This document shows, one piece after another, positions 34,020-42,716 of a stretch of DNA of 64,000 nt. The DNA comes from Molanna angustata. Taxonomy: Eukaryota; Arthropoda; Insecta; Trichoptera; Molannidae. Made by a program: the position numbers and the translations under genes. Under the pieces are notes generated by a model, which was not told the origin of the DNA, did no database searches, and saw only the letters and a program-made list of their open reading frames with translations. Position 1 is the stretch's first letter; each line of letters starts with the position of its first letter. The stretch lies in assembly GCA_963576475.1 (NCBI GenBank), contig OY754970.1:34102619-34166618 (forward strand), given 5' to 3'.

Positions 34020-34420
34020 CTTGACTACATCATCATCATCAGTTCCACATCACAAGGTGGGACCTGGTTTCTAAAAGAAGTCTTCGCCATTCCGATCTGA
34101 CAGCGGCTCCTTGTCTCCAATTGACCACGCCCGAAGAGTCCAGGTCCCCCTGGACGCAGTCCATCCATCTCAACTTGGGTCTCCCCCTACGCCTCACACC
34201 CTCTGGTGTATGGTGAAGGACTCTTCTGGCGGGCAGTTGCTCACTCATCCTTCCCACATGTCCAAGCCATCTGAGTCTCCCAATCCTTACAAATACCCTA
34301 ACGTCTATATCATCATAAAGCTGGTACAGCTCGTGATTGTATCTGATTCTCCACACACTACCCTCACAAACAGCTCCGTAGATTCGCCGCAGGGTCTTCG
34401 CAAAGTCTTGACTACATTCA
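34020..34420 (-). pseudogene. RTE-like reverse transcriptase C-terminus, well preserved
   Basis: An open stretch of 105 codons (34356 to 34039) contains, in order, WRIRYNHELYQLYDDIDV, RIGRLRWLGHVGRM, a GRPKLRWMD motif, and DLDSSGVVNWRQGAAVRSEW. This is the typical end of RTE-type pol in insects. The preceding RRIYGAVCEGSV segment (about 34395-34360) is in another frame, so a small deletion (two bases fit) breaks the gene near 34357. The higher GC content than the surroundings also marks it as a TE insertion. Confidence 0.8.
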
Positions 34421-35540
34421 GTTCAATATTAAATGTTCATTTTTAAAACAATAGATGAATAAAAAAAATACGTCTTTCATGTATAAAACTGCTTAGGTAC
34501 ATCAACTAGGAAAAAAGGCAAATCAAAGGACGCACAAAAAAAAGTTCAATATTTCTTTATTTATATACAGGTACCTTTTATTAAAATTCTTAGTTTATTT
34601 TAAAATTTCAGTAACAAACCTCATCATTTTCATAGACGGTTTCATCTTTTGATAGTTGTATAATACATATAATGATCATGTACTTACTGTACTTAATGTA
34701 CTTACTGTGTTTATTGCCCATGTTTGACATATTATATACTAAATTACTAGTACCTAACTAGTATGACATGATTGATAAGTTGTTGCTACATTACCATAAC
34801 AATGGTAAATAGAATAACATAACATAATACATAATGATTGTACCTAATCTTGTCTGTATGAAATGTAAAGGCTGCGTCTCTCAAAATGAGATCGAAGACA
34901 CACAAGGAAAACACTAGTATTTAAAAAAAATCTTGATGTACTTCAATTATCAATATTTTTCAAGTGAATTAATTTGAATAACTTCACTTGTTACACGCAA
35001 TGTTGTGTAAATGAATTAATTGATTTGTTTTCCTAATTCGCACATAAAACATAAGAAATTCAAGTGAGAAAGAGAGAGAGATTTGTTTAAAGGGATATAT
35101 AAAATATCACAAGAGAAATATTATTAAAGAACAATTTAATTGATTGAAAATCACTTTATTTAATCAGCGAAAGAGATATTTCATACAATTAGTATTTCCT
35201 TAAAGTGAATTACAATAAACATTTTTGCCGTCATGTTTAATCCGAAAAAATCAAAGTGATACTTAAGAACAATTTCATTTTATGAAATTCACTTTTTTCA
35301 TTCGACAAACGAGATATTTTATGCAATTAATATTTAAAGTGACATACAGTAAATAAATTTGTTAAAAATTTGCCGTAAATTTTACTCCCAAAATATATAT
35401 GCAAATATTCTTACTATTCATGACAATTATATACATACTACCTATACAATTTTTGATCATTGATTACAAAAACGAAGACAAACACAACGTATAATTATTC
35501 CAAAGTTTTTTCATTAACACAGTGTAAGTTCATAATTATA

Positions 35541-35740
35541 AATTAAATATTTATGAAAATAAATAAAAACACACAGTTTTAATCCACAAATGAGTAAGAC
35601 TTTGATTTAAAAATCGGTTTGATTTCTGCCTCTGAGGATGCCGGCTGTGTTCGGCGAAAGCGCTTAGGCTCATTAAAGTCATACTCATTTTTGGATTAAA
35701 ACTGTTTGTTTTTATTTATTTTTATAAATATTTAAATTAC
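35541..35740. mobile_element. Fold-back element carrying a hammerhead-like tip
   Basis: The left arm (35541-35604) pairs with the right arm (about 35672-35737) over about 65 bp with few mismatches: AAATAAATAAAAACACACAG, TTTTAATCCACAAATGAGTA and AGACTTT on the left. The loop region contains the hammerhead-like motif described separately. No coding sequence is present. Confidence 0.75.
35620..35700 (+). ncRNA. Hammerhead-ribozyme-like motif, copy 2
   Basis: GCCT (35628-35631), CTGAGGA (35632-35638), extra T (35639), helix GCCG/CGGC (35640-35643 and 35652-35655, with a further G-T pair), GAAA (35656-35659), AGCGCT as a two-base-pair helix III, T (35665) at the would-be cleavage position, and AGGC (35666-35669) pairing with GCCT. 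Helix II differs from copy 1 (GATGG/CCATC) but pairing is kept, a compensatory change. The GGATTAAAACTG block follows as in copy 1. Confidence 0.45.
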
Positions 35741-36084
35741 AAACACAACGTTTCGACATTACTATTTACCTCCAAAAATATTATGAAATAAAGAATATAC
35801 AGTTGAAAAAACACTTAAATCTGAAAAACAAACAATTGAATCATGGTTTGCACTGTGGTGCCGAGATTGCTAATCTAGAGGGCTCCATGAGCTACTTTTC
35901 GTGTTATGCATTTTTTTACAGTCCTCATACGCAGAATGGGTGGTGGAGGAAGTAGCGAATTGAATCACGTATAAGAAACAAAGGCATTATGTACTGTGTA
36001 AACATAATCAAGAAAGTTTAGACTTTTATTTCAGAATATGATATTTGTAAAAAAAATGTAACAAGTTCAATACATTTTATTTAA

Positions 36085-36230
36085 ATGAATATGTCCTTGT
36101 TCCTTTGTTCCCTAAAAGAAGCATAAATGCTTTTGCTATAGGTGAAATCGGTCGAGGCAGGATTCGAACTCGTGACCACTGGATTACTAGCCCAGCGCGC
36201 CAACCGCTCTGCCGTCGACCCATCTGCCAT
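36085..36230 (-). mobile_element. SINE family B copy
   Basis: Reversed: GGCAGAGCGGTTGGCGCGC, TGGGCTAGTAATCCAGTGG, B box GAGTTCGAATC and CTGCCTCGACCGATTTCACC. Nearly full length. Confidence 0.8.
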
Positions 36231-36400
36231 CGACAATGTTTTTCTATAAGTTAATTTTCTGCCATCTCGGAACAGGCTCACTTTAGTGAGGTGGTTTATA
36301 TAAAATTTAAAAAAAATGTATGCTTATATAATTTTTTTTTATTTAATTGATAATGTTATTGTATGTATTTGGGTTATTTATAATAATAATAATAAAAAAA

Positions 36401-36935
36401 AGTGGGTTGTGGCCAACGCGATACTCCTCACTACCACAAAGAAATCAAATTTTTATGGAAATTTTCAGCATTTTCATGATATGAGTTTGTAAAATTATTT
36501 GTGATTTAAATATTTTATTATAAAAACTTGATCAATTCTTGAATGCTATTTTATGAAAGTGATGTGCCTTTTTAGCAATTTGAAAATATAAATATAAAAT
36601 TTTAAATTTTATGATCCTTCGGTCACTTTGAAATATTTGACAGTTAAAAAAATGACAAGCGCTGATCAGCCATCCTTCAAAATGTAATGGGGTCTAACGG
36701 TCGTATTACAAGAGTTATTTGAGAAAAATGTAAGAAAAAGGTATGGCCCAGTACTGCGAGAATAATTCTTACTGGACATCAATTTTTTCTTACACTATTC
36801 TCAAATAACTCCCATAATACGACCCTAATTATAAACAAATTTGAAAATAATCGAATGACTACTTTAAGTCTATAATCGATAAAGAAGAATTAATCAACCT
36901 ATATAGTACATAGGTTGATATAGGTTGTCCTATAT
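36401..36935 (+). mobile_element. Family F repeat, copy 1
   Basis: It aligns with 56156-56640: GTGGCCAACGCGATACTCC, TTTTCATGATATGAGTT, GTGATGTGCCTTTTTAGC, ATTTGACAGTTAAAAAAATG, GATCAGCCATCCTTCAAAAT, AATGGGGTCTAA and GTCTATAATCGATAAAG. It is non-coding. A palindromic MITE has inserted at about 36700. Confidence 0.65.
36700..36824. mobile_element. Palindromic MITE nested in family F
   Basis: GTCGTATTACAAGAGTTATT (left) pairs with the right end AATAACTCCCATAATACGAC. Arms are about 40 bp, ending in GTAAGAAAAA/TTTTTCTTAC. The second family F copy lacks it, which shows it is a later insertion. Confidence 0.75.
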
Positions 36936-36954
36936 CAACCTATCTTGTTGATAT

Positions 36955-37100
36955 CAGATGTCCTGGCTGCGCAACATTATAGAATGGACCGGCTTCAGGA
37001 CCGTGGAACAGATATTCCGGGCAGCACAGGACAGAGAGGGATTTGCCAGAGTGATAGCCGACGTTGGGGGTTCCTGACATGGCACCGGAAGAAGAAGAAT
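36955..37100 (+). pseudogene. RTE-like reverse transcriptase extreme C-terminus
   Basis: It reads SWLRNIIEWTGFRTVEQIF, RAAQDREGFARVIADV, then a stop and a GACATGGCACCGGAAGAAGA tail. This is the typical end of the RTE-type pol with GAA tail. About 145 bp remain, with no visible break in the frame, so this copy is younger than those at 8193 and 12700. Confidence 0.75.
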
Positions 37101-37509
37101 ATAGTACATAGCATATAGCACGCACACATAGATACATTGTGATGAAACTTTCAGAATACAATCTGCTATAAAAAAAATAACATTAAAACTTGCGAATATT
37201 CCCACTAGGTATATTCCCTTGGGAAGGTGAGGATTTAATAAATGTTATTGGTTTTGATTTGTCTTGTATGCTAGTTGTGTTAGATTATGTCTGTCTGGAA
37301 GTGGTATGAGGCCACACAATAGTTCCAGTATAATAAAGGGACGTTAAAGCAGGTGCATGCAAACTAAGAAATTAAAAATGTAAGACAATACTCCCTCCTA
37401 ATGATGGCATTGTGCCTTTTGTCCCCTACAACTTTACGTTGGATCAATTCAACATTGTCACCAATCCAGAAAATATTTTACTTTATTTAATTTTATTTTA
37501 CAAAAAGTA

Positions 37510-38325
37510 AGGCATATTATGCTTCACTTCATTCTTTAATTGCACGCAAGATGTTGTAGTTTTCGAGAATGAATGTTAGTAAATCTAAGATATTGGTATT
37601 TGAAAAGACTGAAAGTATAACTGCATGTATGATAAAAGTAGAGAACGAATGGCTAGAACAAGTTGAGAAATATTTATATTTGGGGAGTATGTTTGAACGG
37701 AATGGAAGACCCGATAAAGATATTGAAAGAAGAGTTATGGCAGGGAATAGAATAAACGGAGCACTTAGACCAGTAATGTCCGACCCAAGCATCTCAAAGG
37801 AAGCCAAAATTGCAATACACAATGCAATTGTGGTGCCTACTTTGACGTATGCAAGTGAAACATGGACCTGGCAAAGAACACATGAAAGTAGAATAAATGC
37901 TGTAGAAATGAGATCACTAAGAAGAGTATGTAATAGAACGATATATGATAGAATAAAAAATGAGGACATAAGGAGAGAATGCAAGTTAAAGAAGGATATT
38001 ATATGTAAAATGAAAGTGAATGCTTCAAGGTGGTTTGGACATATAGAAAGAATGAACGATGAACGACTGACCAAAAAAATATACATGGGTGCAAGAGATG
38101 GAATGAATAGCAGAGGTCGCCCCAGAAAGGGATGGCATGACCATGTGAATGATATTTTGAAAGAAGGAAACATAAAAAGTTTGAACAATCGATGAGCATT
38201 TTTGAGACGATGCATGGATGTAAAGGAAATGTGTGCAAAAATAGAGAAGTATGGCGCTCGGTTCTCTCTGCTTACCCCGTAAGGGACATGGCGTGATGGT
38301 ATGTATGTATGTATGTATATGTTGT
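37510..38325 (+). pseudogene. RTE-like reverse transcriptase C-terminal third, with 3' end
   Basis: An open frame of 208 codons (37569-38195) starts after the catalytic core, which is missing. Motifs in order: YLYLGSMFERNGRPDKDIERR (the usual Y-L-G-S), AGNRINGAL, KIAIHNAIVVPTLTYASETW, RRVCNRT, RWFGHIERM and GRPRKGWHDHV. It ends at a TGA where related copies keep Arg; reading on, the frame continues AFLRRCMDVKEMC to a natural stop at about 38279. The end GATGGTATGTATGTATG is a TATG repeat tail. It is thus a 5'-truncated dead copy with one likely nonsense change. Confidence 0.8.
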
Positions 38326-38475
38326 AGTTTTCGGACGTATTATCGTAGTCAAAATGCCATCTTGTGTGATGAGAACAAGTAAAAATTACACTTAAACTGT
38401 GAAGGAGCGACCAGATAATATATCATTTCATGCTGCATATTTATTCGATAACTAATATGGATTTTTCGATAATTA

Positions 38476-39507
38476 GGGTAAGTCGGGGGAATATGAGCAC
38501 ATGGGGAATATGGGCAGTGTTTAAGAAATCTCCTAAAATCACCTAGCGAAATAATTTTTAACTAATTGCAAAAGTGCTGACTCACTGCATGATACATTTT
38601 CATAGTATTCACAATCAGTTTGGCAGCGTTGCTCTGTCGCACAACACAAGTGGAGAGGATCGCGCGATTGTTAGTAACTTAATTTTACAAATATTTTCGT
38701 TATTATTAAAAACAACGTTAGTTTTTTTAACAATAAGTTATTACTTTTTTCTACAAATAATCAAACGTTAGTATAAATTCTTGTTTTGCATTATGTTTTT
38801 AACGATTTGGTAATATTGAGCGCTTATTTATGTTACGTTATTTATTTTAATTCGATTTATTAGGAAATTGTTGATATCGGAATTATATAGGCATACGCAT
38901 TTGGGGTAAAATGGGCAAATCACCCATATTACACCAACATACATATAGGAACACGTGGCAGAAAAAGGGAATCTTAAGAAAACATTAATTTAACTAGAGA
39001 ACAATTAACAGGTCAAAATAAATTGGCAGAAAAGTCCAATAAAACCACAAAATCAAAATTTGAAGATGCTAAATGCCCTGTGTGCAAATCCTTTTTAGCA
39101 GATATTTTAATGGTGAGGAATGGGTTCGTTGTGAAATGTGCTCTTTGTGGTATCATACTCAATGCGATTATATATCATCCATTAAATATATCTGTGCTAA
39201 ATGTGTTTCATAATAATTCATTTGGTAATATTTTTGTAATATAAATGTTAGGTTTAATAATGTTGTCCATTTTCTCCATACATTGGACCCATTTTACCCC
39301 GAAAGTCGGGGTAAAATGGGTTGACGTTCTTGTGTGTTGTTTTCAATTGGTAAGCTTGTTATCATAATTTTGGGATATTTTTTTTATTTGAAGTTATACA
39401 GAAATGTATAGGTTGTTGTTTACTTCATACGAAGTAAATTTTTGAATATTATTTCTTGACTTTTTTTTCATGAAACCTTAAGGTGCCCATTTTCCCCCGA
39501 GTTACCC
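38476..39507 (+). mobile_element. Deleted pogo-like DNA transposon
   Basis: Terminal repeats GGGTAAGTCGGGGGAA (38476-38491) and TTCCCCCGAGTTACCC (39492-39507) are reverse complements with one mismatch. Both are flanked by TA (38474-38475 and 39508-39509), the Tc1/mariner/pogo target duplication. The length of 1032 bp is about half of what a full element needs. A perfect 16-bp hairpin (39287-39302 with 39306-39321, ACCCATTTTACCCCGA) lies near the right end and repeats the GGGTAA theme. The only coding remnant is a zinc-finger piece near the right end. Confidence 0.75.
39023..39213 (+). pseudogene. Transposase C-terminal PHD-like zinc finger, frameshifted
   Basis: One frame gives KCPVCKSFLAD (about 39070-39103). 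A second frame, open from 39109 to the TAA at 39211, gives WVRCEMCSLWYHTQC and YICAKC. Together they form the C-x2-C ... C-x2-C-x4-H-x2-C ... C-x2-C pattern of the PHD-like finger found at the C-terminus of many insect pogo-type DDE transposases. A frameshift near 39103-39109 separates the halves. The DNA-binding and DDE domains are absent, probably by internal deletion. An apparent ORF of 73 codons from 39023 uses the wrong frame for its second half. Confidence 0.65.
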
Positions 39508-39904
39508 TATTATTATTTTGAGTAAACGAGAGAATTGTCAAGTAATATACGCCTGTAGGTATGCAGAGGGATCCTGTTTTTGTATTCGCTATTTCACACA
39601 GCCATAATTTAATATTATATGTTCGTCTCTTTCATAGTTTATAGTAGGCGTGAAAGATAATTATAATGTGATTGCAATGGCGTAAATACATAAAATATGT
39701 CTGCACTGTGTATCTGAATATACCTATATGTTATCGTTTCTGTCGTGTGTGCTCTTTATTGGTGATATTGTAAGAATTTATTAAACTGTACCATTTTTGT
39801 TGAGCATTTTGTTCTCATATAACGTGTCTAAAAATAAAATGTCATTGATGGACACAGTGTTTTTTATGGTTTTTCATATTTTGTTCAATAATATCTTGAA
39901 ACAA

Positions 39905-40200
39905 TTCAAAAAGGAACTTTTGGTGTAGCTCCCATACCAGAAAAACTCACAGAGGGCCGACTCAGATGGTATGGATATGTAATGATAAGGCAAAAAGATC
40001 ATGTAGTCAATACTGCTCTTTGACTCCCAAAAAGAAGGAAATGAAAAGAACGCCCACAATATATGTACGTTGTTGGGTTGTATGCGTAAGCTGATGGATA
40101 AAACCCAAATACCAGCCACTAAAGACATATCATCTTGGCGCCGAAAGTTTAGGAGAGCCAACCCTACCTTAAGTAGGACAAGGCAAAGGGAAATACGAAA
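39905..40200 (+). pseudogene. RTE-like reverse transcriptase C-terminal fragment
   Basis: It reads GTFGVAPIPEKLTEGRLRWY then G-Y-V-M-x-R-Q, VVNTAL, stops, and later RR-rich text (SWRRKFRRANPTL). The E-(G/N)-R-L-R-W-(Y/F)-G-H-V motif with H changed to Y is diagnostic. Several stops and frame changes follow. Confidence 0.65.
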
Positions 40201-41019
40201 GGTGAAGAAATTGTTTCAACTTTTTAAAATAAAGTATTATACTATGAGTTTAACTAAATAAATCGACGTTTCATTCATGAGAATATAGGTACCTATTTGA
40301 TTTTTTCAAATTCATCGAAGATATAATGATGTAATGGTTGTGAAGCGTCTAGAGTCTAGAGGAATGTTGGTCGGAGGTTAATGCAGGCAGAATGCTTAAC
40401 ATTATCGTTACATCACGCTCCAGAAGTGGGATCATGGAGAATTAGGCGAGGCGAGGCGAGGTAACTATGCTATTCTAAGGTGTTTGTGTGTAATACGACA
40501 TCAACTAACATCTATCTACAATTGTTTCTATGTCCCTTTGTTCAACGGTTTCTTCACCATTTCAATTTCAATTATACATATCACTTATCCTCAGCTTGAT
40601 ACACTGATTTTTTCGTTGTTTCTGGTTGAAATAGTAGAAAGAAATGTGCATTTATCATAAATTATTTGATAGAAACTACGATACATTACATTGAAAATCC
40701 CCACTAGGCTTCCGCGAAAGCTAAATCATTGTATATGAAGGTCAATTGGGTAGTGTTGGGATCTAGCCTATCCATATTCTATCCTTGGCTTATTATCACC
40801 ACGCTGAGACCAAACGTCGTCCACCGCCGCCCATAGAAGAAAGTACCTACCCACAATTCGGAATCTTCATAACAATAATTAAAATAATTCGGAACATTTT
40901 CACAAAAAAGAAACATTCATTTGTTTTTAGTAAGATATAATTTTCTCACTAGTGTCAGACACGTTGTTATTTCGTCTTTCATATTTTGAATAAAAACTTT
41001 TACTTTCACTAAGTTTTGT
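40201..41019. other. Unassigned
   Basis: A short GAGGC tandem at about 40446-40460 is the only repeat seen. The rest has no recognised gene. Confidence 0.4.
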
Positions 41020-41280
41020 GTACCATATTAAGAAGAATTTACGAAGCTCTGGTCGAGAAAAGCGGAAGGCAAGATCCAGTGCATCGCCGAGAACCTGGGT
41101 AAGTCGATCTCAGTTCCTGGTGATAAATTTATTTTGTCCTCTCCCAACCCGACCAATTCCTTCAAAATATACAGTCCACTTAAGCGAGTCATCCAGAGCC
41201 AATATTATCAATTTTGTCGCCATGTCGCCAGGGCCACAACAGGTAGTAATGAAAGGAAAAATTAAAAAATAGCAAATGAA
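41020..41280. other. Exon-like GC-richer island, strand unclear
   Basis: Both strands are open over about 200 bp. Plus, in one frame, reads QCIAENLGKSISVPGDKFIL; minus reads LALDDSLKWTVYFEGIGRVG and stops at about 41110. A consensus-like donor CTGG|GTAAGTCG lies at 41098-41105 on plus. I recognise neither protein. It could be a piece of a transposon ORF or a real exon. Confidence 0.25.
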
Positions 41281-42588
41281 TTGAACATAGCAATAAATAC
41301 GGTTTAATATGACAAAAGTATGTTGATCTGTAAATGAAAGAGTGCTGTCATAATTTTGTATTGCATCATTTAATATATAAGGTTTTAGTATCCCCCTTTT
41401 ATGAATAGTACCTACCGTGAAATGATAAATTTCGAACAAATGATCTCATTGCAGCCCGTTTTGCTTTAAGAAATATTAAATTTGAGTGAAAATAGGCATT
41501 TCTGTTAAGGTTTTTTAAATTGTCCTTAGTCTTCTATGTCAATGACGTGTTTGTATTTTATCCGTTTCAGAATGACTGCAGGCTCAGAGCTACATATTTA
41601 CTTCTCTAACTCTAAAGTAGAATAGTTAAGTCAAGTAAAGGTATATTGTAGTTAAATGGTATTGTTTAGATTTTACCGCCAGAATATTCCCGCGATGCGA
41701 CGCGACATAAACAATATTACACATGATACAGTATCAAAGGAGGAAATAAAATCAAATTTAAAATCAAGGATAGTAATAATCAGGAAACAAAATATTAATC
41801 CAAACTAAATTTGACGAATGGTTCACAATCTATTTAGGATCATACAGCGAAAAAAGATTATTAGAATCGTAAAAAATATTTAACGTAAAGTCTGATTTTT
41901 TTAAGAGTGCCAAAGCTCATAGGGTGACCATGGTGTAAAAGAAAAAAATATAATGGGATTTTTTTTTATCATTTCATGATATAAAACGGTTGTAACTTTC
42001 ACATGCATATATCTTCAAAACCTTCAAATCTTTTCATACCTATTCTTACTCCCGGTACCATGCGGCTTTAATGGGTCTATATTATTAGGTATTTTCTGCA
42101 AATGTTAATGGGCATCTCCTGGGAAAGTAATATTTAAACAAAATATTTATTTGATACTTTTTATTAGGAAAATAAAAGAAAACATTATGAAGTAATTAAT
42201 CCTTATAATAATAAACAGTTACATATTATTTTGTAAGTTCATTGAGGCAAACACACATACATAAATAATATATCTATGTAACTAATACAAATAAATAATG
42301 GACTCTTATTCTATACTAAGACGGTGATAACACATGTTTATAATAATAATTATATATCGATATTAAACAAAAAATAAAATACATAAGTTAGAAATAAAAA
42401 ATGAAATTCTTAATTTAGAACACATGGTCACCATAAAAAATCAAACGTGCGCTCACTTCGGGAGATAGATACGTACTGTCGGGTTTGTTGATGTTTGTTG
42501 TTAAGGACACCAAATGGTGTAAACCAATCAGCAACCACGAGTCTACTAATACATTTACATGCGTAAATACTATGTATTTTTTTTGTTT
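41281..42588. other. AT-rich stretch, nothing recognised
   Basis: No gene or repeat family recognised. Confidence 0.4.
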
Positions 42589-42600
42589 ATGTATAGAATT
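42589..42600. repeat. Target-site duplication, left copy
   Basis: ATGTATAGAATT, identical to 48004-48015. It bounds the LINE at its 3' end. The following T run makes the exact border uncertain by a few bases. Confidence 0.85.
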
Positions 42601-42629
42601 TTTTTTTTTTTTTTATATATAAGGCAACC

Positions 42630-42647
42630 CACCCTATAAGGAGGGTG
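42630..42647 (-). promoter_or_regulatory. 3' UTR stem-loop next to poly(A)
   Basis: A six-base-pair stem CACCCT/AGGGTG with a six-base loop, about 16 bp from the poly(A) run of the I-type LINE. LINEs often need a 3' hairpin for template recognition; the role here is inferred. Confidence 0.45.
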
Positions 42648-42716
42648 ATTTGTGCCATGACGAAACGAATATGTGTATATTTAAAAGGAAATCAATTTGT
42701 TATATGAGAATATCTC

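Noticed and set aside
34111..34446. 111-codon plus-strand frame
   Set aside because: Antisense to the RTE-like C-terminus at 34039-34356, which has the diagnostic motifs.
37529..38215. 228-codon open frame on the minus strand
   Set aside because: It is antisense to the RTE-like reverse transcriptase fragment, whose motifs are clear on plus. The minus frame has no recognisable domain.
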